Under the pieces are notes generated by a model, which did not search any database, was not told the origin of the DNA, and saw nothing but the letters and a program-made list of their open reading frames with translations. From positions 248,001-312,000 of the forward strand of contig NZ_CP032155.1 in assembly GCF_008329905.1 (NCBI RefSeq): a stretch of DNA of 64,000 bases, written 5' to 3'. Source of the DNA: Mycobacterium sp. ELW1. Its GTDB lineage: Bacteria; Actinomycetota; Actinomycetes; Mycobacteriales; Mycobacteriaceae. Of the stretch, positions 8,189 through 18,656 are shown one piece after another (the stretch's first letter is position 1; every line of letters begins with the position of its first letter). A program made the translations under genes and the position numbers.

Positions 8189-8681
8189 GATCACTTCTCT
8201 CTCCGACGCGCGGTCGGTGATTGGTTCCCCGTCCTGAAACCCAAAGTACCCATGAGGTTCTGCGGCAAACCCGCGCGCACCAAGAGGCGATAGCCGAATT
8301 GCGAAGTGTTACAGCCCAACCCGGTGACATGCCTCTCAATAACAGGCGCTTGGTCTCGCGGGGACTGGGCAAGAACTGAGAAGTCTTAATGGCCGCGCCG
8401 GTCTCTTAATTGATCGTGATCACCGGTGTTATCGAACTGTGATGTGGGCAAACTCTCGGCCACCGGCAGATGAATTCCCAAGGGAATTGACGGTTTTGGA
8501 AGTTCTCGGTGGCTGGTGGTGCCGGTGTGGCCGGCGTGTCTGGTGAATGTGAGATGGCTTGCAGAAACCCGTCAGCCCGCTCCGAACGCGCATACCCACC
8601 GCAGAGATCGGGTAGAGGCCATTACGAGGTGCAAACCCCGCGCCGGCACGAAATCCGTCAACGCACCAGGGGAGAAACACA
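8189..8681. other. 493-nt intergenic region without a convincing gene
   Basis: It separates two divergent genes and must hold both promoters. I see a short dyad TGATC-GT-GATCA at 8411-8422 and two CTTAAT hexamers 24 nt apart at about 8386 and 8405. An open frame on the minus strand (8429-8680) has no start signal, no family resemblance and atypical codon use. No RNA element was recognised. Confidence 0.5.
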
Positions 8682-9644
8682 ATGACTCAACCCGACACCA
8701 CCACTTTGCTCGCCCAGTTGCGAGCCATTCTCGATCTGACCAATACGGAAGTTCAGATTGCCGAGACCAGGGTGGCTCAGGCTCGCACCGACGCGGTGCG
8801 CACCGAGCTCACCCAGAATGCGGCCAACGGCCGCGAACGTGCGGAGGCCATCGAGAACGCGATCCGCGACCTCGGCGGATTCCCGGACGTCATCGGCCCG
8901 TTCTTCGGACGCGCCGCCGCGGCGGTCAAGGCGCTGACCGAGCAGGCGCAGCCGTTCGAGGAAGCGCTGTTGGGCGACCTCGCGCTCGAGGGCCAGCTGC
9001 TCGACCGCGCTCGCTATATCAAGGCGCTGGCCGTGGCCGCACGCCAGCCCGAGATCGAAAGCCTGGCAAACCGCCTGATCACGGCCCACTCCGCCACCGT
9101 CGACTGGCTGACCACCGTGTTGGCGGAGGACGCGCTCGGCGGCCCGGCGGCCCTGCGACGCACGCCGCTGCAGATCCTGACCGGCCTGACCGTTCGGGTG
9201 GCCAACTGGCCGGTGATCTCCTCGGTGCGCGGTATCGACCGTGCGCTCGAAGCGCTGCGCAACACCCGGCCCGCCGTGGACCAGCTGGTCAACCGCGGCG
9301 CCCACGCCGGCGAGGTGGCCGTCAAGGCTGCGGCGGGTGCCCGGGATGCGGCGCTGGAGACCGCCGAGAAGGTGGCTCGCCGAGAAGGCGCCGACGGCGC
9401 TGCCGACGCGATCCATTCGCTGCGCAGCACCACCGGCATCCTGTCGCCGGAGGAACTGCCGATCGCCGGTTACGACGAGCTGAACCTCACCGAGGCCGTC
9501 GCCGCGGTGAAGGAACTCGAGGAGCCGGCCGACATCCGGGCGATCATCGCCTACGAAGAGGCCAACAAGAACCGTCAGCGCCTGGTCTCGGCTGCCCAGA
9601 CCCGGGTGGCCGCCATCGCTGCCGAAATCGTCGGTATCGACTGA
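8682..9644 (+). CDS. all-helical protein, possibly ferritin-like domain
   Basis: A soluble 320-residue protein with no signal peptide or membrane helix. It is almost entirely alpha-helical with charged heptad-like segments (AETRVAQARTDAVRTEL, AVKAAAGARDAALETAEKVARRE). The middle third (residues about 95-165) looks like an antiparallel helical bundle, which is why such mycobacterial proteins are often labelled ferritin-like; I cannot see a clear di-iron ExxH set, so metal binding is doubtful. A GGGGAGAAAC ribosome binding site precedes ATG 8682. The gene stands alone after a long intergenic region, 20 nt before the lactate dehydrogenase start. Function unknown; lipid-droplet or membrane-surface association would be guesswork. 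Confidence 0.7.
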   Translation: MTQPDTTTLLAQLRAILDLTNTEVQIAETRVAQARTDAVRTELTQNAANGRERAEAIENAIRDLGGFPDVIGPFFGRAAAAVKALTEQAQPFEEALLGDLALEGQLLDRARYIKALAVAARQPEIESLANRLITAHSATVDWLTTVLAEDALGGPAALRRTPLQILTGLTVRVANWPVISSVRGIDRALEALRNTRPAVDQLVNRGAHAGEVAVKAAAGARDAALETAEKVARREGADGAADAIHSLRSTTGILSPEELPIAGYDELNLTEAVAAVKELEEPADIRAIIAYEEANKNRQRLVSAAQTRVAAIAAEIVGID

Positions 9645-9664
9645 TCGCCCCGGGGCCGCGCGCC

Positions 9665-10636
9665 GTGCCCGATGATGGTGTGGTGTTCGAACACCGGAAC
9701 CACAAAGTCGCCATCATCGGAGCCGGAAGCGTCGGCACCGCGATCGCCTACGCCTGCCTGATCCGCGGATCGGCAGGCGTTTTGGCGCTCTACGACACCG
9801 ACGCCAAGAAAGTGCGGGCCGAGGTACTCGACCTCAACCACGGCAGCCAGTTCGTGCCGCACTGCACCGTGACCGGATCCGACCAGATCGAGGTCACCGC
9901 CGGGTCCACGGTCGTGGTGGTCACCGCCGGAGCCAAACAACATCCCGGACAGAGCAGGCTGGCCTTGGCCGCCACGAATGTGGCTATGGCGCAAGAACTT
10001 ACGCCGCAGCTACTGGAACTGTCCCCGCATGCGGTGATCGTGTTCGTCACGAACCCCGTCGACGTCGTCACCTACGCCGCCGCACGGGCCGTCGATGCGC
10101 CGACCGGACGCATCTTCGGATCGGGAACGCTGTTGGACAGCAGCCGGTTTCGGTACCTGATCGCTCAGCGCGCGAATCTCGCGGTCGGCAACGTGCACGG
10201 GTTCATCGTGGGCGAACACGGTGACTCCGAGATTTCGCTGTGGTCGAGCGTCTCGATCGGCGGTGTGCCCGCCGCGCAGTTCCGCGCCGACGGCGCGGCG
10301 GTCTTCGACGAGGCGACTCAGACGGCCATCTCGTCAGCCGTGGTCAACGCCGCGTACGAGATCATCGAAGGTAAGGGCGCGACCAATCTGGCGATCGGCC
10401 TGTCCACCGCGCGCATCATCGAAGCGGTACTCGGAGACCAGCACCGGGTGCTGCCGATATCCACGGTCCAGCACGGCGCCTACGAGATCACCGATGTGGC
10501 CCTCTCATTGCCGACCGTCGTGTCGGCTGCCGGTGCCGGTGAGGTGTTGCAGGTTCCGCTCGCGGTTCCCGAACTCCTCGGGCTGCAGGCGTCGGCGACC
10601 ACATTGCGCCAAGCCCAGCATTCCCTGGGCCTCTAA
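9665..10636 (+). CDS. ldh: L-lactate dehydrogenase
   Basis: A 323-residue NAD-dependent dehydrogenase converting pyruvate and L-lactate. The Rossmann motif GAGSVG lies near residues 19-24. The specificity loop AKQHPGQSR has Gln in the LDH-diagnostic position (Arg in malate dehydrogenases) and the transition-state Arg at its end. The segment LDSSRFR supplies the catalytic Asp and the substrate-binding Arg, and GEHGDSE the catalytic His. GTG 9665 is the most upstream plausible start and gives family-typical length; GTG at 9680 or 9683 are alternatives. No strong ribosome binding site is seen. The stop overlaps that of the convergent sigG by 4 nt (CTAA). M. tuberculosis lacks an equivalent gene here as far as I recall. 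Confidence 0.9.
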   Translation: MPDDGVVFEHRNHKVAIIGAGSVGTAIAYACLIRGSAGVLALYDTDAKKVRAEVLDLNHGSQFVPHCTVTGSDQIEVTAGSTVVVVTAGAKQHPGQSRLALAATNVAMAQELTPQLLELSPHAVIVFVTNPVDVVTYAAARAVDAPTGRIFGSGTLLDSSRFRYLIAQRANLAVGNVHGFIVGEHGDSEISLWSSVSIGGVPAAQFRADGAAVFDEATQTAISSAVVNAAYEIIEGKGATNLAIGLSTARIIEAVLGDQHRVLPISTVQHGAYEITDVALSLPTVVSAAGAGEVLQVPLAVPELLGLQASATTLRQAQHSLGL

Positions 10637-11640
10637 AGCACTTCCGGCAGGCCGAATTTCGCGAACAAGCTGGTGTCCAGGAACGCCACCACGTGCGAGA
10701 CGCCGTCGGCGCGCACGTCCAGGACGTGCAGCTGGAAAGGCACGTGCCGGCCGCCGGTCTCCGGGAGCCGCATGTACATCGCCGCGGCGGGCTGACCGTT
10801 GGCGGTCAGCGGCAACAGCCGCATGTCGCCGGCCTTCTCCGCCGGGCAGTTCTGGTGGATGAGCGCCCCGATGACCGGTCCGCCCTGATACCAGCCGTCG
10901 AACGGCGGCATCTCCCAAATCGCTTCGGCGGTGAACATTTTCACCAGCCGATCGATGTCGTAGTCCTCGAAAGCCGAGATGTAGCTGGCCAACTTTTCAC
11001 GCGCCTCATCGGACTCCGGCGGTGAGAGTTCGTCGTCCTGGCTGGGACCGACGGCGTCGAGCTGGGCGCGGGCCCGCTGCAGCAGGCTGTTGACGGCAGC
11101 CACCGAGGTGTCGATCGCGTCGGCGACCTCGGCGGCGCGCCACTGCAGCACGTCCCGCAGCACCAGAACGGCGCGCTGACGCGGAGACAGGTGTTGCAGC
11201 GCCGCCACGAACGCCAGCCGGACCGATTCCCGGGACCCGACGATCACCGACGGGTCCGCGGGGTCCTCATACAGCGAATCGGGCAGTGGCTCCAGCCAGG
11301 GCACCTCGGCACGCTCGACGAGATCGTCGCTCGGATTCGAACTCGGCGCGCCCAACCCGGTCGGCAACGGCCGACGCTGCCTGCCCTCCAGCGCCGTCAA
11401 CGAGGTGTTGGTGGCGATGCGGTGCAACCAGGTGCGGACCGAGGACTTGCCTTCGAAGCGGTCATAGGACTTCCACGCGCGCAGGAAGGTCTCCTGCACC
11501 AGATCCTCCGCGTCGTGCAGCGAGCCGGTCATCCGGTAGCAGTGAGCCAGCAGTTCACGCCGGTACGGCTCGGCCTGAGCCAGGAAATCGCCGCGGCCGG
11601 GGTCCAGCCCGTCGTCGAGATTATGGGCGAGCACGCTCAC
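10633..11640 (-). CDS. sigG: ECF sigma factor SigG with C-terminal SnoaL-like domain
   Basis: A 335-residue sigma factor of the SigG/ECF41-like type. Region 2 is seen in DAEDLVQETFLRAW and the following RTWLHRIATN, region 4 in LSPRQRAVLVLRDVL with the recognition helix EVADAIDTSVAAVNSLLQRAR. The last 140 residues form a SnoaL/NTF2-like domain (AFEDYDIDRLVKMFTAEAIWEMPPF), which in such factors tunes sigma activity without a classical anti-sigma factor. GTG 11640 is a likely start; GTGs at 11658 and 11664 are alternatives, and the longer open frame upstream is a shadow of the lipase gene. It is divergent from the monoacylglycerol lipase as in M. tuberculosis (Rv0182c/Rv0183). Promoter targets cannot be read from sequence. 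Confidence 0.9.
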   Translation of the reverse strand: MSVLAHNLDDGLDPGRGDFLAQAEPYRRELLAHCYRMTGSLHDAEDLVQETFLRAWKSYDRFEGKSSVRTWLHRIATNTSLTALEGRQRRPLPTGLGAPSSNPSDDLVERAEVPWLEPLPDSLYEDPADPSVIVGSRESVRLAFVAALQHLSPRQRAVLVLRDVLQWRAAEVADAIDTSVAAVNSLLQRARAQLDAVGPSQDDELSPPESDEAREKLASYISAFEDYDIDRLVKMFTAEAIWEMPPFDGWYQGGPVIGALIHQNCPAEKAGDMRLLPLTANGQPAAAMYMRLPETGGRHVPFQLHVLDVRADGVSHVVAFLDTSLFAKFGLPEVL

Positions 11641-11700
11641 CGTGCCGAGCTTACGCACGAGCACCGACAGCCGGAACCGACGTGCGCGCAAGCACCCCGT

Positions 11701-13586
<1,886 letters not shown>

Positions 13587-13622
13587 CCCATCTGCCGGCG
13601 CACCGATGTCTGGTGGCTCGGC

Positions 13623-13628
13623 TAGATT
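13623..13628 (+). promoter_or_regulatory. predicted -10 element (TAGATT) before DUF2786 gene
   Basis: TAGATT lies 8 nt before GTG at 13637. It supports that start over the GTG/ATG codons in the preceding 54 nt, which would extend the frame back over the end of the lipoprotein gene. Confidence 0.4.
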
Positions 13629-13636
13629 TTCACAGC

Positions 13637-14386
13637 GTGACCGACGACAAGATGCTGGCACGCATCGCCGCGCTCCTGCGCCAGGCCGAGGGCACCGACA
13701 ACGCCCACGAGGCAGAGGCATTCATGGCCGCCGCCCAGCGGCTGGCCACTGCGACGTCGATCGATCTGGCCGTCGCGCGGTCGCATTCCGCCACCCGCAG
13801 TGCCGCGCAGGCGCCGACCCAGCGCACCATCACCATCGGCGAGCCGGGTGCCCGGGGTCTGCGCACCTACGTGCAGCTGTTCGCCGGCATCGCCGCAGCC
13901 AACGATGTGCAGTGTGACGTCGCCTCCAACTCGGCCTTCGTCTACGCCTATGGGTTCGCCGAGGACATCGACGCCAGCCACGCCCTGTACGCGAGCCTCG
14001 TGGTGCAGATGGTGCGGACCTGCGACGCCTACCTGGCCACCGGCGCGCACAAGCCGACGCCCACGATCACCGCACGGCTCAATTTCCAGCTCGCCTTCGG
14101 CGCCCGCGTCGCCCAGCGTCTGGGCCAGGCGCGTGAGGAGGCCCGCCACGAGGCCACCCACGATCGCACGACCGCCCCGGGAACCGCTGTGGCACTGCGC
14201 AACAAGGAGCTCGAACTGCGGGAGCACTACCGCAAGACGTCGAAGGCGCGCGGCACCTGGCAGGCCAGCCGCGCCTCGGCGGGGTACTCGTCGGCGGCCC
14301 GGCGGGCCGGTGACCGCGCGGGCAAGCAGGCCCGGCTGGGGTCCAGCCCCGAACTCCCGGGGGCGCGGACCCGGCTGCCACGGTGA
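13637..14386 (+). CDS. DUF2786 domain protein (Rv0184-like)
   Basis: A 249-residue soluble protein, the same length as I recall for Rv0184. The first 45 residues match DUF2786 (DDKMLARIAALLRQAEGT, then EAEAFMAAAQRLA), a short helical module found in phage and chromosomal proteins of unknown function. The middle is mixed alpha/beta, and the C-terminal 60 residues are strongly basic (KTSKARGTWQASR ... RRAGDRAGKQARLG), suggesting nucleic acid contact. GTG 13637 follows a -10-like hexamer. The stop overlaps the metallohydrolase start (GTGA), a linkage that holds in M. tuberculosis too (Rv0184-Rv0185), so the two products probably work together. Confidence 0.85.
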   Translation: MTDDKMLARIAALLRQAEGTDNAHEAEAFMAAAQRLATATSIDLAVARSHSATRSAAQAPTQRTITIGEPGARGLRTYVQLFAGIAAANDVQCDVASNSAFVYAYGFAEDIDASHALYASLVVQMVRTCDAYLATGAHKPTPTITARLNFQLAFGARVAQRLGQAREEARHEATHDRTTAPGTAVALRNKELELREHYRKTSKARGTWQASRASAGYSSAARRAGDRAGKQARLGSSPELPGARTRLPR

Positions 14387-14880
14387 CGGCGCGCGACAGC
14401 CAGCGCTCCCGCGTCTACGCGGCCGAGGAGTTCGTCCGGACACTCTTCGACCGTGCCGCCCAACACAGTTCACGCACCATCGACTTCTTCGGCACCCAGC
14501 TCACCCTGCCGCCGGAAGCGCGGTTCGCGTCGATGCCGTCGGTGCAGCGTTACGTCGACGAGGTGCTCGCGCTGCCCGCCGTGACCACCCGCTGGCCCGC
14601 CCCGGGACCGCTCAGTGTGCGACCGCGCCGGGCCGCGACCGCCGCCCACTACGAAAGCATCGACGGCACAGGCGTTATCGCCGTCCCCGATCGGTCGTCC
14701 GCCGACTGGGCCATGCGCGAGCTGGTGTTACTGCACGAGATTGCCCACCACCTGAACCCGCAGGGTCCCGCCCACGGCCCGGAGTTCGTCGCCACGTTCT
14801 GTGAACTGGCCGCCGCGGTGATGGGTCCGGAGGTGGGCCACGTGCTGCGCGTCGTCTACGCCAAGGAAGGCGTCCGATAA
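14383..14880 (+). CDS. small zinc-dependent metallohydrolase (TIGR04338-type, Rv0185-like)
   Basis: A 165-residue protein with a gluzincin/SprT-type active site: LVLLHEIAHHLNP provides HExxH, and HGPEFVATFCEL downstream provides a likely third ligand (His) in the way SprT and TIGR04338 enzymes do. There is no signal peptide, so it acts in the cytoplasm. GTG 14383 overlaps the DUF2786 stop by 4 nt. A peptidase acting on a nucleic-acid-bound partner would fit the basic DUF2786 neighbour, but this is inference. Its position and size agree with Rv0185. Confidence 0.85.
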   Translation: MTARDSQRSRVYAAEEFVRTLFDRAAQHSSRTIDFFGTQLTLPPEARFASMPSVQRYVDEVLALPAVTTRWPAPGPLSVRPRRAATAAHYESIDGTGVIAVPDRSSADWAMRELVLLHEIAHHLNPQGPAHGPEFVATFCELAAAVMGPEVGHVLRVVYAKEGVR

Positions 14881-14894
14881 CCGGCCGCGTGGAG

Positions 14895-14900
14895 GATACT
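14895..14900 (+). promoter_or_regulatory. predicted -10 element (GATACT) of a leaderless transcript
   Basis: GATACT, 6 nt, then ATG at 14907. It supports ATG 14907 rather than the GTG at 14889, which lies upstream of the hexamer. Confidence 0.5.
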
Positions 14901-14906
14901 GAGGCG

Positions 14907-15521
14907 ATGCATCGTGAACTGACGACCGTTGCCGAGCTCCGGGAGATCGTGGGCGAACCCGACCACTACGTGGCGAACAAGGTCAAGGACCGGCTGTCCC
15001 CGGTGCAGCGCGACTGGTTGGCACATTCGCCCCTGGCCTTCGTGGCCACCACCGATGCACAAGGCCGCGTTGACATTTCGCCGAAGGGTGATCCGGCAGG
15101 ATTCGTCCACGTGATCGACGACAGCACCATCGCGATCCCGGATCGGCCGGGCAACAAGCGCGTCGACGGGTATCTCAACGTGCTGCAGCGCCCCGGAGTC
15201 GGAACCCTGTTCGTGATCCCGGGCCGCGGCGACACGCTGCGGATCAACGGCCGGGGCCGCATCCTGGCCGACGCCGACTACTTCGACGCCATGGCGGTCA
15301 ACGGTAAACGGCCGCTGCTGGCGTTGGAGGTCGACATCGATGAGGTGTTCTTCCACTGCTCCAAGGCATTCCTGCGCTCGGATACCTGGAAGCCGGAGAC
15401 CTGGAATCCGACCGCATTGCCCAGCGTCGCCCAGATGGCCAAGGCGTTGCGGCACGACTGGTCCGATGCCGAACTCGAAGAACGCTACTGCGAGGACAAC
15501 ATTCGTAAGCTCCTCTACTAG
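14907..15521 (+). CDS. pyridoxamine 5'-phosphate oxidase family protein
   Basis: A 204-residue split-barrel flavoprotein-like protein of the group often annotated MSMEG_1024-type. The core has AFVATTDAQGRVDISPKGDPAGFVHVID, IAIPDRPGNKRVDGYLNVLQRPGVG and the C-terminal FFHCSKAFLRSDTW, the usual signature of this subgroup. Substrate and cofactor (FMN or F420) cannot be told from sequence. ATG 14907 is selected over GTG 14889 because of the promoter hexamer between them. It converges on the molybdopterin oxidoreductase with a 4-nt overlap of stop codons. Confidence 0.85.
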   Translation: MHRELTTVAELREIVGEPDHYVANKVKDRLSPVQRDWLAHSPLAFVATTDAQGRVDISPKGDPAGFVHVIDDSTIAIPDRPGNKRVDGYLNVLQRPGVGTLFVIPGRGDTLRINGRGRILADADYFDAMAVNGKRPLLALEVDIDEVFFHCSKAFLRSDTWKPETWNPTALPSVAQMAKALRHDWSDAELEERYCEDNIRKLLY

Positions 15522-17740
15522 CCGGCCGGAGCCACCTCCACCGGCAACGCGTTCAATACCGCGGTGCCCGACAACGGATCCAGCAGCGTGCCGTCGTTGA
15601 GGTTGTTGACGTTCACGCCCGGGTGCTGCGCCGCCACCCGCATCCGGGTGCCCGGCTCGGTGTGTCCCCATCCGTGCGGCAGTGACACCACGCCGGGGCG
15701 GATCGCATCGGTGATCTCCACCGGCACTTCGAGTTTCCCGCCCGGGCCGGTGACGGTAGCCATCTCCTCGAGGCCGAGTAGGGCGGCGTCGTCGGGATGG
15801 ATCTGCAGCGTGCAGCGATTGGTGCCGCCGGACAGGGCGGGCAGGTTGTGCATCCAGCTGTTGTTGGACCGCAGGTGCCGGCGGCCGATCAGCAGGAAAC
15901 CCGGCTCCGACGTCAGCGCCGCGTGCAGCCGCGGGACGTCGGCGAGGATCGGTTCGGCATCCAATTCGATTGTGCCCGAGGGCGTCCGGAGAATTTCGGG
16001 GATCCGCGGGGTCAGTGCGCCGAGGTCCACCCCGTGCGGGGTGTCCTTCAGCCGCTGCAGGGTCAGGCCGTCCGGCGAGGCGCCGAACCCATCCCCGAAC
16101 GGGCCCAGCCGCAGCATCATGTCCAGCCGACGTTCGTACCCGCGGCCGGTGGGCAGCATTGCGGTCAGCTCTTCGACGGATCGGCCTGCCACCGGGGAGT
16201 GCTCGTCGGCGACCTCCTTGCCCAGCGTGGTCGCGATCACCTGCTCGTCCACCAGCGTGGGGTCGGCGTCGGGGCCCATCCCCAGCACGATCAGCGCCAG
16301 CCGCGCCAGGATCTCGCACTCGTCGGGCCGGCCTTCGGGCAGCGGCAGCACCGGCGGTGAGTACCGGGCGTTGTTGCGCACTGCCGCCCCGCTGAGCGCA
16401 AGGTCGTAATGTGCTGCGCGAGAAGGCGGTGGCGGCGGAAGGATCACGTCGGCGTGCCGGGTGGTCTCGTTGAGATAGGGGTCCACCGACACCATGAAGC
16501 CGACGCCATCGAGGGCGTCGGACAGCCGGGCGCCGTCGGGTGCCGACAGCACCGGGTTACCCGCGATCGTGATCATCGCCTTGACCTGGCCGTCGCCGGG
16601 GGTTTCGATCTCCTCGGCAAGAGCGACCGTGGGCAGCTCGGACAGTGCCTCCGGGTGGCCGGACACCCGGCTGCGCCAGCGGCCGGTGGTGAATCCCCGC
16701 CCGGGGCGCGGCGGGCGCGGCGCCCCGGCGATCGGTGAGCTGGCGAACATCACTCCGCCCGGGCGGTCCAGGTTGCCGGTCAGGATGTTGACCACGTCGA
16801 CCAGCCAGCTGGTCAGCGTGCCGAACCCGACCGTCGAGGTGCCGATGCGGCCGTAGACCGCCGCAGTCGGGGCTGCGGCGAGTTCGCGTGCCAGCGTTCG
16901 GATTTCGTCGGCATCGACTCCGCAGTGCTCGGCCACCGCCTCCGGCGGGAAGTCCTGCGCCGCGGCCCGCACCCGCTCCAGCCCGGAAACGTGCTCGGCC
17001 AGCCTGCCCAGGTCGACGAGGTCCTCGTCGAAGAGCACATGCGCGACCGCGAACAGCAATGCGGCGTCGGTGCCAGGGCGGGGCGCGAGGTGCCGGTCGG
17101 CCAGCTCCGCGGTGCGGGTCCGGTTCGGATCGATCACCACCAGCGTGCCGCCGCGGCGGCGCAATGCCTTGAGCTTGCCCGGGAAGTCGGCGGCGGTGGC
17201 CAGGGAACCGTTGGACACCAACGGGTTTGCGCCCATGACGACGAGATAGTCGGTGCGGTCGAGGTCGGGCAGGGTGAAGGCGAGCGGGTTGCCGAACAGG
17301 TATCCGCAGGACACGTGTTTGGGCATCTGGTCCAGCGTGCTGGCCGAATACACCTGCCGGGTGCCCAGCGACTTGATGACGACCGGCCCGTACAGCGACC
17401 CGGCGATGGTGTGCGCGTTCGGGTTTCCCAGGTACACCGCGACCGAGGAGCCACCGGTGTCGGCGATGACGCGTTGCAGTCCTTCGGCCGCCGCGGCGAA
17501 GGCTTCCGCCCAGGAGGTCTCGACCAGTTCACCGTCGCGGCGCACCAGGGGCTTCTGCAGCCGGTCGGGGTCGTTGTCCAACTCGGGGAAGCTGGCGCCC
17601 TTGGGGCAGATGAAGCCGTGACTGAAGACGTCGTCACGATCACCCCGGGCGGCACTGACCCGGTCGTTGTCGTCGATGGTGAGGACCATCCCGCAGGTGG
17701 CCTCGCACAGCGGGCAGATTCGCAAAGCGGTGCGGCTCAT
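15518..17740 (-). CDS. molybdopterin oxidoreductase (Rv0197-like)
   Basis: A 740-residue cytoplasmic member of the formate dehydrogenase/nitrate reductase (DMSO reductase) superfamily. The N-terminus binds a 4Fe-4S cluster through CPLCEATC and a later ICPKG cysteine. Further on are VYLGNPNAHT, VMGANPLVSNGSLA, VIDPNRTRTAELAD and, in the last 110 residues, the Moco-dinucleotide domain (HNLPALSGGTNRC ... HPGVNVNNLND). No signal sequence is seen. ATG 17740 places the first cysteine at residue 9, as usual; a longer frame to 17782 is open but unnecessary. It corresponds to Rv0197 by order and size. It is followed at 17806 by the IclR gene reading in the same direction, but that gene lies upstream and probably belongs to the next operon. 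Confidence 0.88.
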   Translation of the reverse strand: MSRTALRICPLCEATCGMVLTIDDNDRVSAARGDRDDVFSHGFICPKGASFPELDNDPDRLQKPLVRRDGELVETSWAEAFAAAAEGLQRVIADTGGSSVAVYLGNPNAHTIAGSLYGPVVIKSLGTRQVYSASTLDQMPKHVSCGYLFGNPLAFTLPDLDRTDYLVVMGANPLVSNGSLATAADFPGKLKALRRRGGTLVVIDPNRTRTAELADRHLAPRPGTDAALLFAVAHVLFDEDLVDLGRLAEHVSGLERVRAAAQDFPPEAVAEHCGVDADEIRTLARELAAAPTAAVYGRIGTSTVGFGTLTSWLVDVVNILTGNLDRPGGVMFASSPIAGAPRPPRPGRGFTTGRWRSRVSGHPEALSELPTVALAEEIETPGDGQVKAMITIAGNPVLSAPDGARLSDALDGVGFMVSVDPYLNETTRHADVILPPPPPSRAAHYDLALSGAAVRNNARYSPPVLPLPEGRPDECEILARLALIVLGMGPDADPTLVDEQVIATTLGKEVADEHSPVAGRSVEELTAMLPTGRGYERRLDMMLRLGPFGDGFGASPDGLTLQRLKDTPHGVDLGALTPRIPEILRTPSGTIELDAEPILADVPRLHAALTSEPGFLLIGRRHLRSNNSWMHNLPALSGGTNRCTLQIHPDDAALLGLEEMATVTGPGGKLEVPVEITDAIRPGVVSLPHGWGHTEPGTRMRVAAQHPGVNVNNLNDGTLLDPLSGTAVLNALPVEVAPAG

Positions 17741-17805
17741 GTGGTCACTGTGCTCTGCGACCGACCCCGGTGGCAAGCCCAACCAACCGGATGGTCAGAT
17801 TTGAG

Positions 17806-18567
17806 TCAGCCCGTCCACGCCGGTGACTGCAGTGCCTCGTGCAGGGCGGCGACGATGCGGTCGGAGTGGGCGTTGAACCGCCCGGTGGGGGCGGGTACCG
17901 AGATCGCGACGATGTTGCCTCCGGCCGCACGGCCGGCGATCCCCGCGGCCGAGATGCCGTCGGTGTGCTCGTCGCGGTCGAACGCCACCCGGTCACCGCG
18001 GATGGTCCGGATCTCGGCGCGCACCCGATCGGCCTCGCCCGGCGGGAGGGCGGCGAGCACCTGCTCGACGTCGGGATCGTCGAACAGTGCCAGCGCCGCC
18101 TTCCCGTTGGCGGTGTCATACAGCGTGAAGCGCCCGCCGATCGCCGAGACTGCGCGCAGCCGGTGCGGCGACTCGATCTGGTCGACGAACAGCATCTGGC
18201 CACCGCGGTACACCGACAGGTCCACCGTTTCGCCGGTGGCCTCGGCCACCCGTTCCAGGGTGGACCGGAATGCGGACGTGATGTGGGCGGCGTCGGCGTT
18301 GGCCAGGCCGAGCAGCCGGTCCCCGAGGACGATGCGGCCGTCGTCGTCCACCGCGGCGAACCCCACCTCGACCAGACCGACCAGGAGGCGCCGCGTGGTC
18401 GACTTGGCCAGGCCCAGCCGGCTGTGCAGGTCAACCAGGCGAAGCCGGCCCGGGGCGGTGGCGATCTCGTCGAGAGCGGCTGCGGCCCGGCGCAACACCT
18501 GAATGCCGTCGTCACGGGTCGGTGAAGGGCGTTCGCCGTCGACCATAGAAATTTTCGCGTCAGTCAA
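17806..18567 (-). CDS. IclR family transcriptional regulator
   Basis: A 253-residue regulator. The winged helix is at about residues 20-80 (VDLHSRLGLAKSTTRRLLVGLVEVGF), followed by the IclR effector domain (LYDTANGKAALALF, VAFDRDEHTDGISAAGIAG). The likely start is TTG 18567, because a GGGAAGGGATG ribosome binding site lies just upstream, while the internal ATG at 18546 has none. It is divergent from the FAD oxidoreductase/PhlG-like operon, and a 17-bp palindrome in the 89-nt gap is a good operator candidate. IclR proteins commonly control aromatic catabolism, which fits the downstream genes. Activator or repressor mode is unknown. Confidence 0.92.
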   Translation of the reverse strand: MTDAKISMVDGERPSPTRDDGIQVLRRAAAALDEIATAPGRLRLVDLHSRLGLAKSTTRRLLVGLVEVGFAAVDDDGRIVLGDRLLGLANADAAHITSAFRSTLERVAEATGETVDLSVYRGGQMLFVDQIESPHRLRAVSAIGGRFTLYDTANGKAALALFDDPDVEQVLAALPPGEADRVRAEIRTIRGDRVAFDRDEHTDGISAAGIAGRAAGGNIVAISVPAPTGRFNAHSDRIVAALHEALQSPAWTG

Positions 18568-18620
18568 CTGACATCCCTTCCCTGGACGAATCCGCAGCGG
18601 TATTGTGCCGCATTACGGAT

Positions 18621-18637
18621 CATAGCGATTCGCTATG
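18621..18637. promoter_or_regulatory. palindromic operator candidate for the IclR regulator
   Basis: CATAGCGA-T-TCGCTATG is a perfect inverted repeat of two 8-bp arms around one base. It lies in the divergent region, 54 nt from the IclR start and 20 nt before the GTG at 18657, overlapping the expected promoter of the oxidoreductase operon. Length and symmetry fit IclR-family sites. Confidence 0.7.
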
Positions 18638-18656
18638 TGAACCATAGGAGGCTTTG

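Noticed and set aside
8429..8680. Small minus-strand open frame in the 493-nt intergenic region
   Set aside because: No ribosome binding site, no recognisable domain, and Arg/His/Pro-rich composition typical of non-coding high-GC DNA.
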